A DNA stretch of 64,000 nucleotides from VBWE01 sp943372645 (GCA_943372645.1 CALRZN010000004.1:248001-312000), one strand, 5' to 3'; shown: positions 25,137 to 33,870, counted from the first letter of the stretch. Notes: generated from the letters alone by a model not told the origin. Numbers and translations are program-made.

Positions 25137-26459
25137 TTATTCTTTTTCGCTGAAAACGATACCGTTAGAACGAAGTTCGTTCAGCACCGGTTCATAAATC
25201 GCTTTCATTACCGGAATCTGTACACCGGTTAACGTAATTGTTCCGTTCAGGATCAGCTTTACTGCAATTGCAGCGGGCAGACCAACTGTTTTTGCCATGG
25301 CGGTATGAATTTCATCATCGCCTTTTACCACGAGCGAGCTGGTTAACGATTTTGTTTCTCCGTTTTGTTCGTAGCGGAAAATATGCTGCATCACAATCAT
25401 GTCTTTATCACCGGGCCGCAACAGCCATTTGCGTTCGAGCAGTTGCTGCAGTATTTGTGCGGGCGATGCATCGTCAAGCGGAATGCGTTCTTCATCTAAA
25501 ATGCCGGTCCACGCTACCATTTCCATCGCCGGATCAGTTGCTGCAAGTCCCGCAAAAGCAGCGAGACGCTCCCGCAGTGTTCCGTTACCGGCCGGCAGAA
25601 ATGCATCCACCAGTTGCGCATAAGTCAGGTTACCGGCTGCTTTTATTTTCCACGTATCGTCGGTCAAACCAAGCTGCACAAAAATATTCCAGGCCTTGCA
25701 GTAACCGGGCATGCGCAAGGTGCCGCGCACCATGGTCGGAATGTGTTCCAGGCCGTAAGGTGTGCGGTACGAAAGCGAATCGCGGTTGGCATACGCATCA
25801 AACGAACCGCAACCATCAACGGTGATGGTGGAGGCCTGTGCAAACACCCTGCTGTACGGTAAATATTTATACGTTCCGTTTTCAATGTATTGTGCCGTAC
25901 CCTGCCCGGCCAGGATTACGTTGCGTGGGTTCCACGAAAACTTGTAGCCCCAGGGGTTGTCGTTGCTCTCCGGTGCTACCAATCCGCCGCAGTATGAGTA
26001 AAACGCCGTTACGTTTCCGCCGGCGGCATGAATGCCATCAATCAGCTGCATGGCCGACATGTGATCAATTCCCGGGTCAAGACCTGTTTCATTCAGCAGG
26101 ATAATGCCTTTCGCACGCGCCTCTGCATCCAGCGCACGCATTTCATCCGAAACATACGAAGCAGTAACCAGGTGTTTGCCCAGCCGCACACAGTCGCGCG
26201 CCACTGCCCCGTGCATAAAAGCCGGCAGCATGGAAACCACGAGGTCGGCTCCGCTGATTTCCGTTTCGCGCTGGGTTTCGTTATTGATATCAAAAACAAA
26301 TGCGGTTGCAGCCGGGTGGCCGGCCGTTTTCTGTGCAGCCAGTTCGGCCGACATATCTCCCACCCGCACCTGCCAGTTTTCGGCGGCTGCATGGGTGAGC
26401 AGGTAACTGATCAGCGACGAAGCCGAACGGCCTGCGCCTATTACTAAAATGGTTTTCAT
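25137..26459 (-). CDS. Saccharopine dehydrogenase-like oxidoreductase
   Basis: 440 residues from ATG 26459, where the Rossmann nucleotide-binding stretch begins at once (VIGAGRSASSL, residues 5-15); the 15 residues upstream in the open frame are dropped. The catalytic/substrate part contains NETGLDPGIDHMSAMQLID (about 123-141), typical of saccharopine dehydrogenase C-terminal domains (PGxDHM). In Bacteroidota such genes occur in lysine degradation, or act as carboxynorspermidine-type dehydrogenases; the exact substrate is not decided by the sequence. Single gene. The minus strand reads TACCTTCG about 15 nt upstream of the start, a near-promoter. Confidence 0.85.
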   Translation of the reverse strand: MKTILVIGAGRSASSLISYLLTHAAAENWQVRVGDMSAELAAQKTAGHPAATAFVFDINNETQRETEISGADLVVSMLPAFMHGAVARDCVRLGKHLVTASYVSDEMRALDAEARAKGIILLNETGLDPGIDHMSAMQLIDGIHAAGGNVTAFYSYCGGLVAPESNDNPWGYKFSWNPRNVILAGQGTAQYIENGTYKYLPYSRVFAQASTITVDGCGSFDAYANRDSLSYRTPYGLEHIPTMVRGTLRMPGYCKAWNIFVQLGLTDDTWKIKAAGNLTYAQLVDAFLPAGNGTLRERLAAFAGLAATDPAMEMVAWTGILDEERIPLDDASPAQILQQLLERKWLLRPGDKDMIVMQHIFRYEQNGETKSLTSSLVVKGDDEIHTAMAKTVGLPAAIAVKLILNGTITLTGVQIPVMKAIYEPVLNELRSNGIVFSEKE

Positions 26460-26564
26460 ACGCTCAGATTTCGGTGCGAAGGTAGCAGTTTCTCTTGTTT
26501 CCATATTTTCACGACATTTGACGGAGGAATTACCTTAATTAGTATCCGAAAAAACAAACACAAC

Positions 26565-27575
26565 ATGAAACAAATACTTGTACTTTTTGCTGTTCTCTTC
26601 ACAGCATCGCTGGCCGCGCAAAACAACACCCTCGTTGTTTTTTCTGAAAACGGCGAACGTTTTTACCTCATTCTGAACGGGCTCCGCCAGAATGAAAAAC
26701 CCGAAACCAATGTAAAAGTGAACGGCCTGAACAACCAGAACTACAAAGCCAAAATTATTTTCGAACAGAAAAAGCCCGATTTCAACGGCACGGTTTACCT
26801 GATGGATGGCGGCAATACCGTTTCCAACTCGGAGTTTACCTATGCGCTGATGAATAAAAAAGGGAAATACAAACTGCGTTACAACGGCATGGCCCCCATT
26901 CCGCAGGCCCCGGTAACAGCGCCCAACCAGGTGGTGTATGTGTTTAACCCGAACGGCAACGCAGTGCAGCAAACCACAACCTCAACGGGCATCAGCGTAG
27001 GCGGTGTAACCATCGGCATGGGCCAAACCACCACCACGACCAACGGAACAACCACCACAAACGGGCAGCAGGTGGTAACGCCCAACGGCACCACCACCAC
27101 TACCACCAACGGAACAACAACTACAACCACTACAACAAACGGTTCGCCTGATAACGTAAACATTGGTGTAAATGCCGGCGGCGTAGGTGTAAATGTTACA
27201 CTGCCCACCAACGGCGGTGTAACCACCACGCAGAGCACCACCACAACAACCACAAACGGCGGTACTGTTAATCCGAACGGATGTTATTACCCGATGGCTC
27301 CTGCTGATTTTTCAAAAGCAAAAGAATCGGTTTCTACCAAAACGTTTGAAGACAGCAAACTCACTGTAGCCAAACAGATCCTGAACACCAACTGCCTTTC
27401 TTCGGCACAGGTGAAAGAAATCATGACACTGTTTACGTATGAAGAAACCAAACTGGACTGGGCCAAATTTGCGTACGGCAAAACCACCGACCGTGGCAAC
27501 TACTTCCTGCTGAATGATGCGTTCCAGTATGAATCATCCATCACCGAGCTGAACAATTACATGTCCACCCACTAA
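26565..27575 (+). CDS. Exported DUF4476 protein with Thr-rich linker
   Basis: 336 residues. Signal peptide ends near SLAAQ. Residues about 20-110 form a beta-rich N-terminal domain (ENGERFYLILNGLRQNEKPE). A low-complexity region of Thr, Asn and Gly (about 140-240) includes runs of eight Thr. Residues about 245-336 are a DUF4476 domain: FSKAKESVSTKTFEDSKLTV, NCLSSAQVKEIMTLFTYEE and FAYGKTTDRGNY. DUF4476 proteins are common secreted proteins in Bacteroidota with unknown function. The repeated ACC/ACA codons in the linker are prone to length change. Confidence 0.85.
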   Translation: MKQILVLFAVLFTASLAAQNNTLVVFSENGERFYLILNGLRQNEKPETNVKVNGLNNQNYKAKIIFEQKKPDFNGTVYLMDGGNTVSNSEFTYALMNKKGKYKLRYNGMAPIPQAPVTAPNQVVYVFNPNGNAVQQTTTSTGISVGGVTIGMGQTTTTTNGTTTTNGQQVVTPNGTTTTTTNGTTTTTTTTNGSPDNVNIGVNAGGVGVNVTLPTNGGVTTTQSTTTTTTNGGTVNPNGCYYPMAPADFSKAKESVSTKTFEDSKLTVAKQILNTNCLSSAQVKEIMTLFTYEETKLDWAKFAYGKTTDRGNYFLLNDAFQYESSITELNNYMSTH

Positions 27576-27607
27576 ACAGCGCTGCTGTTTAATAAACAAC
27601 ACTGCCG

Positions 27608-28015
27608 ATGTACCGCAAATGGCTGGTAACCGGTGCGCTTGCTGCCCTTGTTGCTGTAATAACCGGCGCAATGGCCACGCACTATCTGAAAGAACGCCTC
27701 GGGCTTCCGCCGGAACGCATCCAGATTTTTGAAACCGGCGCACGCTACCAGATGTATCACGCATTCGGTATTATAGCTGTTGCACTGTTTGCCGGTTTTG
27801 CATCCCACAAAAAAGGACTGCATGCTGCGGCCTGGTGTTTTACCGCGGGCATACTGCTGTTTTCCGGTTCGCTTTACATCCTTGGCCCGCTTACGGGTGA
27901 AACGCTGACACACTGGCACTGGCTCGGTGCCATTACACCATTCGGCGGACTGAGTTTTATTGCGGGCTGGGCCTTGTTTGCCTGGTCGGCGTGGAAACAA
28001 AAAACAAATACTTAA
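27608..28015 (+). CDS. DUF423 family small membrane protein
   Basis: 135 residues with four predicted membrane spans: about 5-25, 50-68, 75-95 and 105-125. Family features are GAMATHYLKERL near the N-terminus, ETGARYQMYHAFG, SGSLYILGP and the GGLSFIAGW stretch near the C-terminus. It matches YgdD/DUF423, an inner-membrane family of unknown function. It is followed after 16 nt by the M32 carboxypeptidase gene. Confidence 0.9.
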   Translation: MYRKWLVTGALAALVAVITGAMATHYLKERLGLPPERIQIFETGARYQMYHAFGIIAVALFAGFASHKKGLHAAAWCFTAGILLFSGSLYILGPLTGETLTHWHWLGAITPFGGLSFIAGWALFAWSAWKQKTNT

Positions 28016-28031
28016 GGCATTTTCTCCCGCT

Positions 28032-29546
28032 ATGAATCCGAATTACGACTTATTCCGCAGCCGCCTGCGCCGCATTGCCGACCTCTCCTACGCTTCATCG
28101 GTACTCAACTGGGACCAGGAAACCTACATGCCACCGAAAGGTGCGGAACTCCGCAGTCAGCAGCTGGCCACGCTTTCCGGTATTACACATGAAATGATTA
28201 CCGATCCGGCACTCGGCAAACTCATCCGCGAACTCGTTGCCGATACCTCGCTGGGCGAAGTGGAAAAACGCAACGTGCAGGAAACACTGCGCGGCTACGA
28301 AAAGAACCTGAAATACTCCACCGCTTTTGTGGAGAACATGAGCGTGGCGGTTTCCAATGCGTTTCAGTCGTGGGACAAAGCCCGCAAAGCAAACGATTTC
28401 AGCATCTACCGGCCCTACCTCGAAAAGCTGATGGATCTGAAAAAGAAAGAATCGGAACTGCTCGGATATGATGCGCATCCGTACGATGCACAGCTCGACC
28501 AGTACGAACCCGGCGCCCGCACCGCCGCGCTGGATGTGGTGTTCAGCGATGTGCGGCAGCAGCTGCAGGGTTTGCTGAAACAGATTGCCGATGCACCGCA
28601 AAACGACGACCGTGTGATGAACCAGCTTTTCCCGAAAGACAAACAATGGGATTTTGGTATCGCGCTGCTGAAACAGATGGGGTACGATTTTGATGCCGGG
28701 CGCCAGGATATTTCAACGCACCCGTTTACCACAAATTTCAGTTCCGAAGATGTACGTGTAACCACGCGCATTGATGAACACAACCTGGCCGAGATGATCT
28801 GGAGTTGTATTCACGAAGGCGGCCACGCACTTTATGAGCAAGGCATTCCCGCTTCGGAATACGGCCTGCCTTCGGGCGAATACCTTTCGCTCGGCATACA
28901 CGAATCACAATCGCGCCTGTGGGAAAACAACGTGGGCCGCAGCCTGCCCTACTGGCAGCATAACTTTGCGCTGCTGCAACATTATTTTCCGCAGCAACTT
29001 TCCAACTGCGATGCCATTCAGTTTTACAAAGCAATGAATAAAGTTACACCTTCACTCATCCGCACAAACGCGGATGAACTGACGTATCATTTTCACGTGC
29101 TCATCCGTTACGAAATTGAAAAAGCGCTGTTCGAAGGAAAAATAAAAGTGGCCGAACTTCCGGAATACTGGAATGCGCGTTACAAAGAATACCTCGGTAT
29201 TGATGTACCGTCAAACGACAAAGGCGTGCTGCAGGACATTCACTGGTCGCACGGCAGCTTCGGTTATTTCCCCACGTATTCGCTCGGCAGTTTTTATGCG
29301 GCGCAGTTTTATGATGCCGCTGCAAAAGCCATCCCGAACCTGGAACAGCAGATTGCTGCGGGCCAGCTGCTGCCCCTGCTCGAATGGCTGCGCACCAACA
29401 TTCACCGCCACGGAAAAACCTATACGGCCGATGAACTGTGTACGCGCGTAACCGGCAGCACACTCGACTTCAAACATTTTATGGCGTATGCCCGCAAAAA
29501 ATACACGCCCCTGTATAACCTCGCCGAAGCACCTGTTGCCGGCTGA
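28032..29546 (+). CDS. M32 family (thermostable carboxypeptidase 1-type) metallocarboxypeptidase
   Basis: 504 residues from ATG 28032; the longer frame from 27960 overlaps DUF423 and is rejected. The zinc motif is HEGGH at 261-265 (IWSCIHEGGHALYEQG), with a third ligand expected in the downstream helix GIHESQSRLWEN (about 295-306). The N-terminus shows the family stretch SSVLNWDQETYMP and GAELRSQQLATLSG. It is cytoplasmic, with no signal peptide, and removes C-terminal residues from peptides with broad specificity. Confidence 0.94.
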   Translation: MNPNYDLFRSRLRRIADLSYASSVLNWDQETYMPPKGAELRSQQLATLSGITHEMITDPALGKLIRELVADTSLGEVEKRNVQETLRGYEKNLKYSTAFVENMSVAVSNAFQSWDKARKANDFSIYRPYLEKLMDLKKKESELLGYDAHPYDAQLDQYEPGARTAALDVVFSDVRQQLQGLLKQIADAPQNDDRVMNQLFPKDKQWDFGIALLKQMGYDFDAGRQDISTHPFTTNFSSEDVRVTTRIDEHNLAEMIWSCIHEGGHALYEQGIPASEYGLPSGEYLSLGIHESQSRLWENNVGRSLPYWQHNFALLQHYFPQQLSNCDAIQFYKAMNKVTPSLIRTNADELTYHFHVLIRYEIEKALFEGKIKVAELPEYWNARYKEYLGIDVPSNDKGVLQDIHWSHGSFGYFPTYSLGSFYAAQFYDAAAKAIPNLEQQIAAGQLLPLLEWLRTNIHRHGKTYTADELCTRVTGSTLDFKHFMAYARKKYTPLYNLAEAPVAG

Positions 29547-29560
29547 TAATTTTTGCACGG

Positions 29561-30340
29561 ATGTTTGGCTGGTTCAATTCAAAACCCCGGTGTGCTGTTC
29601 CTGAAAAAACACGGGAACTGCTTGACGATTCATTCTGCTGGCTCATCCGCCGTTTCGGACGCGAACGCCTCCTTTATCAGCGCGTGCTTACACCCACATT
29701 CAGCGATTTCCCGGTGCTTGAATACGGTGTTCCGGAAGCCGCCGGCGACATCGCCGACATCGTTTGCCGGCAGATGGAAATTGACCGCGAAACATTCGTG
29801 ATCGGATTTTTTGATGAAGGCCCCGCGAAACTGAATGCCGGTATTACCGATATTTATGTGGATAAAACCGGAGGCGCGGCGGGTTATTACACCGGCCGCA
29901 ACAGTTACGGCAAACTGGAAGTACTCGTAAACAAATCCGAACTGAACGAACCCGTAAGCCTTACCGGAACCATTGCGCACGAACTCGGGCACGCCAAACT
30001 GATGGGCGAAGGCTGGTACCAGGGCGATGAGGCCGACAACGAAATAATGACTGAACTCATTACCGTGTATTTCGGACTGGGCATTTTCGGGGCGAACAGC
30101 GCTTTCACCTTCGGGAGTAATGTAATGTCATGGTCGTACCGCGTAAAAGGGTATTTCAAACAGGAGACCTGGGCCTACGCCCTCGCGCTGTATGCGTGGA
30201 TTAACGAAGACGAGCAACCGGAATGGCTGAAGCACCTGAACAAAACCGTGCAGGGCGATTTTAAACGCACCATGCGCTGGTTCAAAGAAAATCCGCCGCA
30301 ACTGGGCGAGTTTGCGCCGCGCGGAATAAGGGTGAAATAA
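29561..30340 (+). CDS. Putative zinc metallopeptidase-like protein (HELGH motif)
   Basis: 259 residues without a signal peptide. LTGTIAHELGHAKLMGEG carries HELGH at 140-144, the HExxH zinc site. Downstream, ADNEIMTELITVYFG could supply a third ligand (E in EIMTEL). The N-terminus WFNSKPRCAVPEKTRELLDD contains one cysteine and nothing recognised. This may be a peptidase or a structural relative; no family name can be given. It starts 14 nt after the carboxypeptidase stop, and both may be one transcript. Confidence 0.7.
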   Translation: MFGWFNSKPRCAVPEKTRELLDDSFCWLIRRFGRERLLYQRVLTPTFSDFPVLEYGVPEAAGDIADIVCRQMEIDRETFVIGFFDEGPAKLNAGITDIYVDKTGGAAGYYTGRNSYGKLEVLVNKSELNEPVSLTGTIAHELGHAKLMGEGWYQGDEADNEIMTELITVYFGLGIFGANSAFTFGSNVMSWSYRVKGYFKQETWAYALALYAWINEDEQPEWLKHLNKTVQGDFKRTMRWFKENPPQLGEFAPRGIRVK

Positions 30341-30354
30341 GTCCGGGAATTGTT

Positions 30355-31197
30355 TTATTTGTTTTTGATCTTCAATTGCTTTTTATTCTTCTCAGGTGGC
30401 AAAAAGTTTTCTCCTGTTATAACGGATTTTCCTGTTTTTGACTCCAGTTCTTTTCTTGCATTTTTTGCAATAGCACCGCCTTTCTTACCTGCTCTTGCAT
30501 TTTCGTATAACCCTTTTGCTTTTTCAGTGACAGCAATTTGACGGGTTGAAAGTTCTGCCAAAGCAGTAAATATGAGTTCTGCTTCACTCATGTGATCTCT
30601 TAGGTTCTGAGACTTTATTTTTTTTAATTTTTTATGTTGCTGCACTGACAGATCTGTCCATTCCTTGTGTATGATGTTTGTTAATAGGGCAAACTCATCC
30701 TGTTTGCTTATACCAGCCTCTTTCCAATAATCAGTTAGTTTATTGCGCGTTTCCTGGCCAGTCATACGTTGCTGAATCCATTTTTCACTGCGACCCATTT
30801 TTTGCCAATTTTCCCTGGCTCTGTCCATACTTAATGATGGATCGTTTATCTCCTGAACGCGTTCATATCCTACTTTTGCCAACCATTGTTTAAAAGGTTC
30901 TGCTTTAGGCGATGTAATAGACTGGATAATTCTAAAAATGTCTTCTACATTGCCTGCCAATGTTTTGCGTTTCTTCCCGTTACTTAACATTTCTACCTGG
31001 GGACAATTTGTCCCCAGGTAGGATCCGAGTTCGGTATCCCGTTTTCTGAGTTTTTTAAGATAATCAGTTGGATTAGCCGAATCAGTCAAAGCCCCGACAA
31101 TATCAACTACGGAAAAATACCATGTTTCATTTTCCTCGTCATAATAACGTCTTACTTGCTTATTCTCAAATACAGCTAATGATGATTTGTTGTCCAT
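30355..31197 (-). CDS. BRO-family (phage antirepressor-like) protein, horizontally acquired
   Basis: 280 residues from ATG 31197. The N-terminal BRO domain (about 5-105) shows RRYYDEENETWYFSVVDIVG, the DYLKKLRKRD stretch, and AEPFKQWLAKVGYERVQEIN. The second half is helical and ends with Lys-rich NARAGKKGGAIAKNARKELE. BRO domains occur in phage and virus antirepressors and in many isolated chromosomal genes; they bind DNA. The gene is visibly more AT-rich than its neighbours, uses different codons, and has no operon partner, so transfer is likely. Its 3' end lies 14 bp from the convergent HELGH gene. Confidence 0.85.
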   Translation of the reverse strand: MDNKSSLAVFENKQVRRYYDEENETWYFSVVDIVGALTDSANPTDYLKKLRKRDTELGSYLGTNCPQVEMLSNGKKRKTLAGNVEDIFRIIQSITSPKAEPFKQWLAKVGYERVQEINDPSLSMDRARENWQKMGRSEKWIQQRMTGQETRNKLTDYWKEAGISKQDEFALLTNIIHKEWTDLSVQQHKKLKKIKSQNLRDHMSEAELIFTALAELSTRQIAVTEKAKGLYENARAGKKGGAIAKNARKELESKTGKSVITGENFLPPEKNKKQLKIKNK

Positions 31198-31359
31198 CCT
31201 TTTATTTCTGAATTTAGTTTTAGATTCACTAACAGTGCCTTCCGAAACTTTTACAATTTCCGAAAAAAATATTAATAATATATACATTGGATTCTGCCAT
31301 CTTGACACGAAACCAAGGCAGAAGCGAATACTTTTTTCTTGCAGGATGCTAAATAGCCG

Positions 31360-32151
31360 TCAAATCTTCACAATCGTCGCACCCGAAAGCAACGGCAGCA
31401 GCACGTTTACGCGAGGCAGGTAAAAACTGTTGACGTATTTTTTTGCACCGCCACCGGCCACGAGGTATCCATACGTATCAAATTTACCGGCAATGAGGTC
31501 GTTGATGGCTTGCTGTGCTTTGTTGCTTTGCAGGATAAATTTGTTGAACACTTTACACGCCAGGTCCACATTGTTTTTCAGAATGGCGTCAAACTGCGCG
31601 GTTGTGAGTTTATCAATGTCCTGCTGCACAAAAGGCTGCAGGCAGTTGAGGTAATTGGCGCGGGTGGTAAGCTGGTTGAGACCCCAGCCCCGGTATTTGA
31701 AAAAGTCGCAGTTTACCGCGGCATCTTTTACATTCTGCGGGGCGTTAGTGGGCCAGGCGGTCCCGTTCCAGAGCGTAACATCAGCAGGAGTACTGATTAC
31801 ATTCCAGGCTTTGAGCTGGTCGCCGGCTTTGCGGTTAGATGAAAGCGTATTGTAACTCAGTTTTTTGTTTGGAATGGCATTAAACATATACTCAATGCCG
31901 CCATATTCCCGCAACGGTTTAAATGTGCCGCCGGTTTCGTTGTAAATGATGCAGAAATGCCCGATAAACTCGTTCAGGGTAACCTGGGGCTTGCCGGTAA
32001 GAAGTGCGAGATCGGCCATAAGCGCATTAAACGTGGGTTCTGCCACCACATTCGGAAAAGGTGCCGGATTGGCAGGTTTTACGGTTTTATTGAACCACTG
32101 GGCAAAAGGAACCCCGTTTACGGAGAAGTTACCGCTGATCATTGCAGGCAT
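31360..32151 (-). CDS. Lysozyme/GH19-like peptidoglycan hydrolase, no signal peptide
   Basis: 263 residues. The stretch KYRGWGLNQLTTRANYLNC (about 150-168) resembles the GRGPIQLTGRANY signature of GH19 chitinases and related muramidases, and FIGHFCIIYNETGGTF (about 63-78) may hold the catalytic glutamate (E in NETGG). No signal peptide or membrane segment is visible, and the protein starts with a short beta-like stretch. Similar proteins are found as phage endolysins or as cargo of contractile injection systems, but no phage structural genes are nearby. The assignment rests on motifs only. Confidence 0.6.
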   Translation of the reverse strand: MPAMISGNFSVNGVPFAQWFNKTVKPANPAPFPNVVAEPTFNALMADLALLTGKPQVTLNEFIGHFCIIYNETGGTFKPLREYGGIEYMFNAIPNKKLSYNTLSSNRKAGDQLKAWNVISTPADVTLWNGTAWPTNAPQNVKDAAVNCDFFKYRGWGLNQLTTRANYLNCLQPFVQQDIDKLTTAQFDAILKNNVDLACKVFNKFILQSNKAQQAINDLIAGKFDTYGYLVAGGGAKKYVNSFYLPRVNVLLPLLSGATIVKI

Positions 32152-32370
32152 AGTTGTATATATTTTGGTTTAAGATACGCAATAACATCGTTTTTAATGA
32201 AGCAGACCGCAGAAAATACCGTAAAATGTTGAAAACTCAGGAAGCAACTAACCTGCTGATTCTGCGTCTTTAACATGAAGATGCCGGTTGAACAGTGTTA
32301 AATGCTGTTAACGGCACAACTTTTCGGCCTTAAAGTTGTCGTATATGTGTTGAATCAAAAATTTATCGCC

Positions 32371-32520
32371 ATGAAACGTGCAAAAAACAAAGCCAAAATA
32401 GCCACAGGGGCCCGCATCAAACTCCAGGTAGATTACCGTACCATTATTACCGTTCGTACCCAGGAAGCACTTGATATGTGGATGGAAAAATATCCCTCGG
32501 CTAAGATCATTGAATCGTAA
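32371..32520 (+). CDS. Tiny basic protein, paralog of the gene at 32731
   Basis: 49 residues from ATG 32371; the longer frame from 32302 has no character. The C-terminal half, TIITVRTQEALDMWMEKYP, is shared with the next small gene (TVITLRTKKSLGMWMERYP), so the two are paralogs. The N-terminus is Lys/Ala-rich. No function is known. A strong terminator follows, so it is an independent transcript. Confidence 0.68.
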   Translation: MKRAKNKAKIATGARIKLQVDYRTIITVRTQEALDMWMEKYPSAKIIES

Positions 32521-32550
32521 AATGTAGTATTTCAGCATTTTACATCCCCG

Positions 32551-32590
32551 CGGGTGTATTTCCGGGCAACCGGAGATATACCCGTTTTTT
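32551..32590 (+). terminator. Rho-independent terminator between the two tiny paralogs
   Basis: Stem CGGGTGTATTTCCGG / CCGGAGATATACCCG (two mismatched pairs) with a 4-nt loop and TTTTTT. Each of the paralogs is therefore expressed separately. Confidence 0.85.
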
Positions 32591-32730
32591 ATTTCTCCAA
32601 ACCGCTTATCGGATGTTTCTTCCCACTCATCGGGAAGTTCCTCCCGCCAATAGAAAGTAAGCCCAAAATGCGGAAAAACGGTGTTTACTTTGATACAGAA
32701 AACAGCACAAACGACAAAACAACATAACCA

Positions 32731-32898
32731 ATGAACTTCTACAACAAACAAAAAGTAAAACGCAAGCCGGCCATGGACGAAGCTGCCATGATCCGCCTGC
32801 AGATTGACCGCAAAACCGTGATTACCCTCCGCACCAAAAAATCATTAGGCATGTGGATGGAACGTTATCCGAATGCACGCATTGTGGATGCCGCTTAA
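32731..32898 (+). CDS. Tiny basic protein, paralog of the gene at 32371
   Basis: 55 residues. The first part MNFYNKQKVKRKPAMDEAAM is basic; the rest, IRLQIDRKTVITLRTKKSLG followed by MWMERYPNARIVDAA, aligns with the upstream small gene (IKLQVDYRTIITVRTQEALD, MWMEKYPSAKIIES). The conserved pattern is T-x-x-T-x-RT-x5-MWME-x-YP-x-A. Both have the same downstream structure, a strong hairpin terminator. Expression as a protein is supported by conservation between paralogs at conservative positions (K/R, I/V); the function is unknown. Confidence 0.72.
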   Translation: MNFYNKQKVKRKPAMDEAAMIRLQIDRKTVITLRTKKSLGMWMERYPNARIVDAA

Positions 32899-32923
32899 AA
32901 GCGTTGTCTGAACCACCCGAATG

Positions 32924-32965
32924 AAAAAGCCCCCGCACAATACGATGTGCGGGGGCTTTGCTTTT
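32924..32965. terminator. Bidirectional terminator
   Basis: Stem AAAGCCCCCGCACA / TGTGCGGGGGCTTT with a 6-nt loop, A-run on one side and T-rich stretch on the other, between the convergent genes ending at 32898 and 32978. Confidence 0.88.
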
Positions 32966-32977
32966 ATACATGCGCTG

Positions 32978-33511
32978 TTATTCGATCAGATCATCAATCG
33001 CATCCATTTTTTCTTCGGTAAATCCGCCCGAAGTGGAATACACAATCTTGCCGGTTTTATCGAGCAGGAAAATGTACGGTTTCTTTTTGTCGTCCATTTT
33101 CAGCTCTTTCTGGTACGTGGTCATATCGCCTTTGAAAAGCAGGATGTGCGGGTGCAGCGTGGCGTCGGTTTCAGCAACGATCTTCTTTTTGGCGGCTCCT
33201 GCGGCAGCCGCTTTGGCCCCGGTAAACATGGGCACAAAAAACAGGTTCACATCAAATGCATCATCCATCATGCCCGATTTGGCAATAAACTTGTCGTAAG
33301 CCGGTTCAAACCAGGTATGCAGTTCTTTTTCCGCATCTTCGGAATAGGCCATACACACTATGGTGAATTTGCCTTTCGTATCGGCCGGAATCGTTAGTGT
33401 TTTATCGTTCATCGTTTCGCCTTTCAGGGCCGGGAACTGCTGCCCGGTTTGTGCCGAAAGACCAAGGCCCGCGGCCAGGAAAAGGATGCTGAATGCTGCT
33501 GCTTTTTTCAT
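32978..33511 (-). CDS. Exported thioredoxin-like protein without CxxC
   Basis: 177 residues from ATG 33511, which opens a signal peptide (cleavage near GLSAQ). The order of elements (GKFTIVCMAYSEDAEKELHT, then HPHILLFKGDM, then KKPYIFLLDKTGKIVYSTSG) is that of a thioredoxin fold, similar to ATP10 or TlpA relatives. The catalytic CxxC is missing: the position after the first strand reads CMAYSED with one cysteine. Redox activity is thus unlikely, and a structural or metal-chaperone role is possible. Function unknown. Confidence 0.65.
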   Translation of the reverse strand: MKKAAAFSILFLAAGLGLSAQTGQQFPALKGETMNDKTLTIPADTKGKFTIVCMAYSEDAEKELHTWFEPAYDKFIAKSGMMDDAFDVNLFFVPMFTGAKAAAAGAAKKKIVAETDATLHPHILLFKGDMTTYQKELKMDDKKKPYIFLLDKTGKIVYSTSGGFTEEKMDAIDDLIE

Positions 33512-33602
33512 AGGTGCTGATTTGTCGTCATAATAATACAAACATTATACCGTAACCGGATATTGTGCGTAACTGTTTTTTTCAGCCGTATTTTCACCAT
33601 GT

Positions 33603-33655
33603 AAAAAAAACAGTCCCTCGCCGTCCTGCATTTCAACAGGAACAGTCCGGGACTG
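33603..33655 (-). terminator. Rho-independent terminator of the VWA gene
   Basis: On the minus strand: outer stem CAGTCCC / GGGACTG with an inner stem TCCTG / CAGGA, followed by eight T. It ends the transcript of the gene at 33871-35499. Confidence 0.85.
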
Positions 33656-33732
33656 CACACCTTACTACACCAAATGATCTTATAAAATAGTACGTAGAAA
33701 ATTTTAGTATTTATACAATGACTCCTATGCTG

Positions 33733-33843
33733 AGTTTGCAGTTTTTCAGTTTGCAATTTGCAGTTTCGATTTTTGTCCGGAACAGGATCATTTTCCTTGA
33801 AATACGGGCAAAACTGCAAATTGCAAACTGCCGACTGCAAACT
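33733..33843. repeat. Long inverted repeat with GCAGTTTGC-type arms
   Basis: Arms 33733-33766 and 33811-33843 are inverted copies of each other except for the middle (TTTTTC against TCGG). Each arm is itself a string of AGTTTGCA-like units. The 44-bp interior carries no gene. It sits between the terminator at 33603-33655 and the stop of the VWA gene at 33871. Its build resembles the 1943-2034 element, but the sequence differs. Confidence 0.75.
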
Positions 33844-33870
33844 AATTAAAGGATGCAAATTTCACACAAT

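Noticed and set aside
27000..27270. Thr-rich region of the DUF4476 gene as a tandem repeat element
   Set aside because: It is in frame and forms a linker of low complexity; no unit is repeated exactly.
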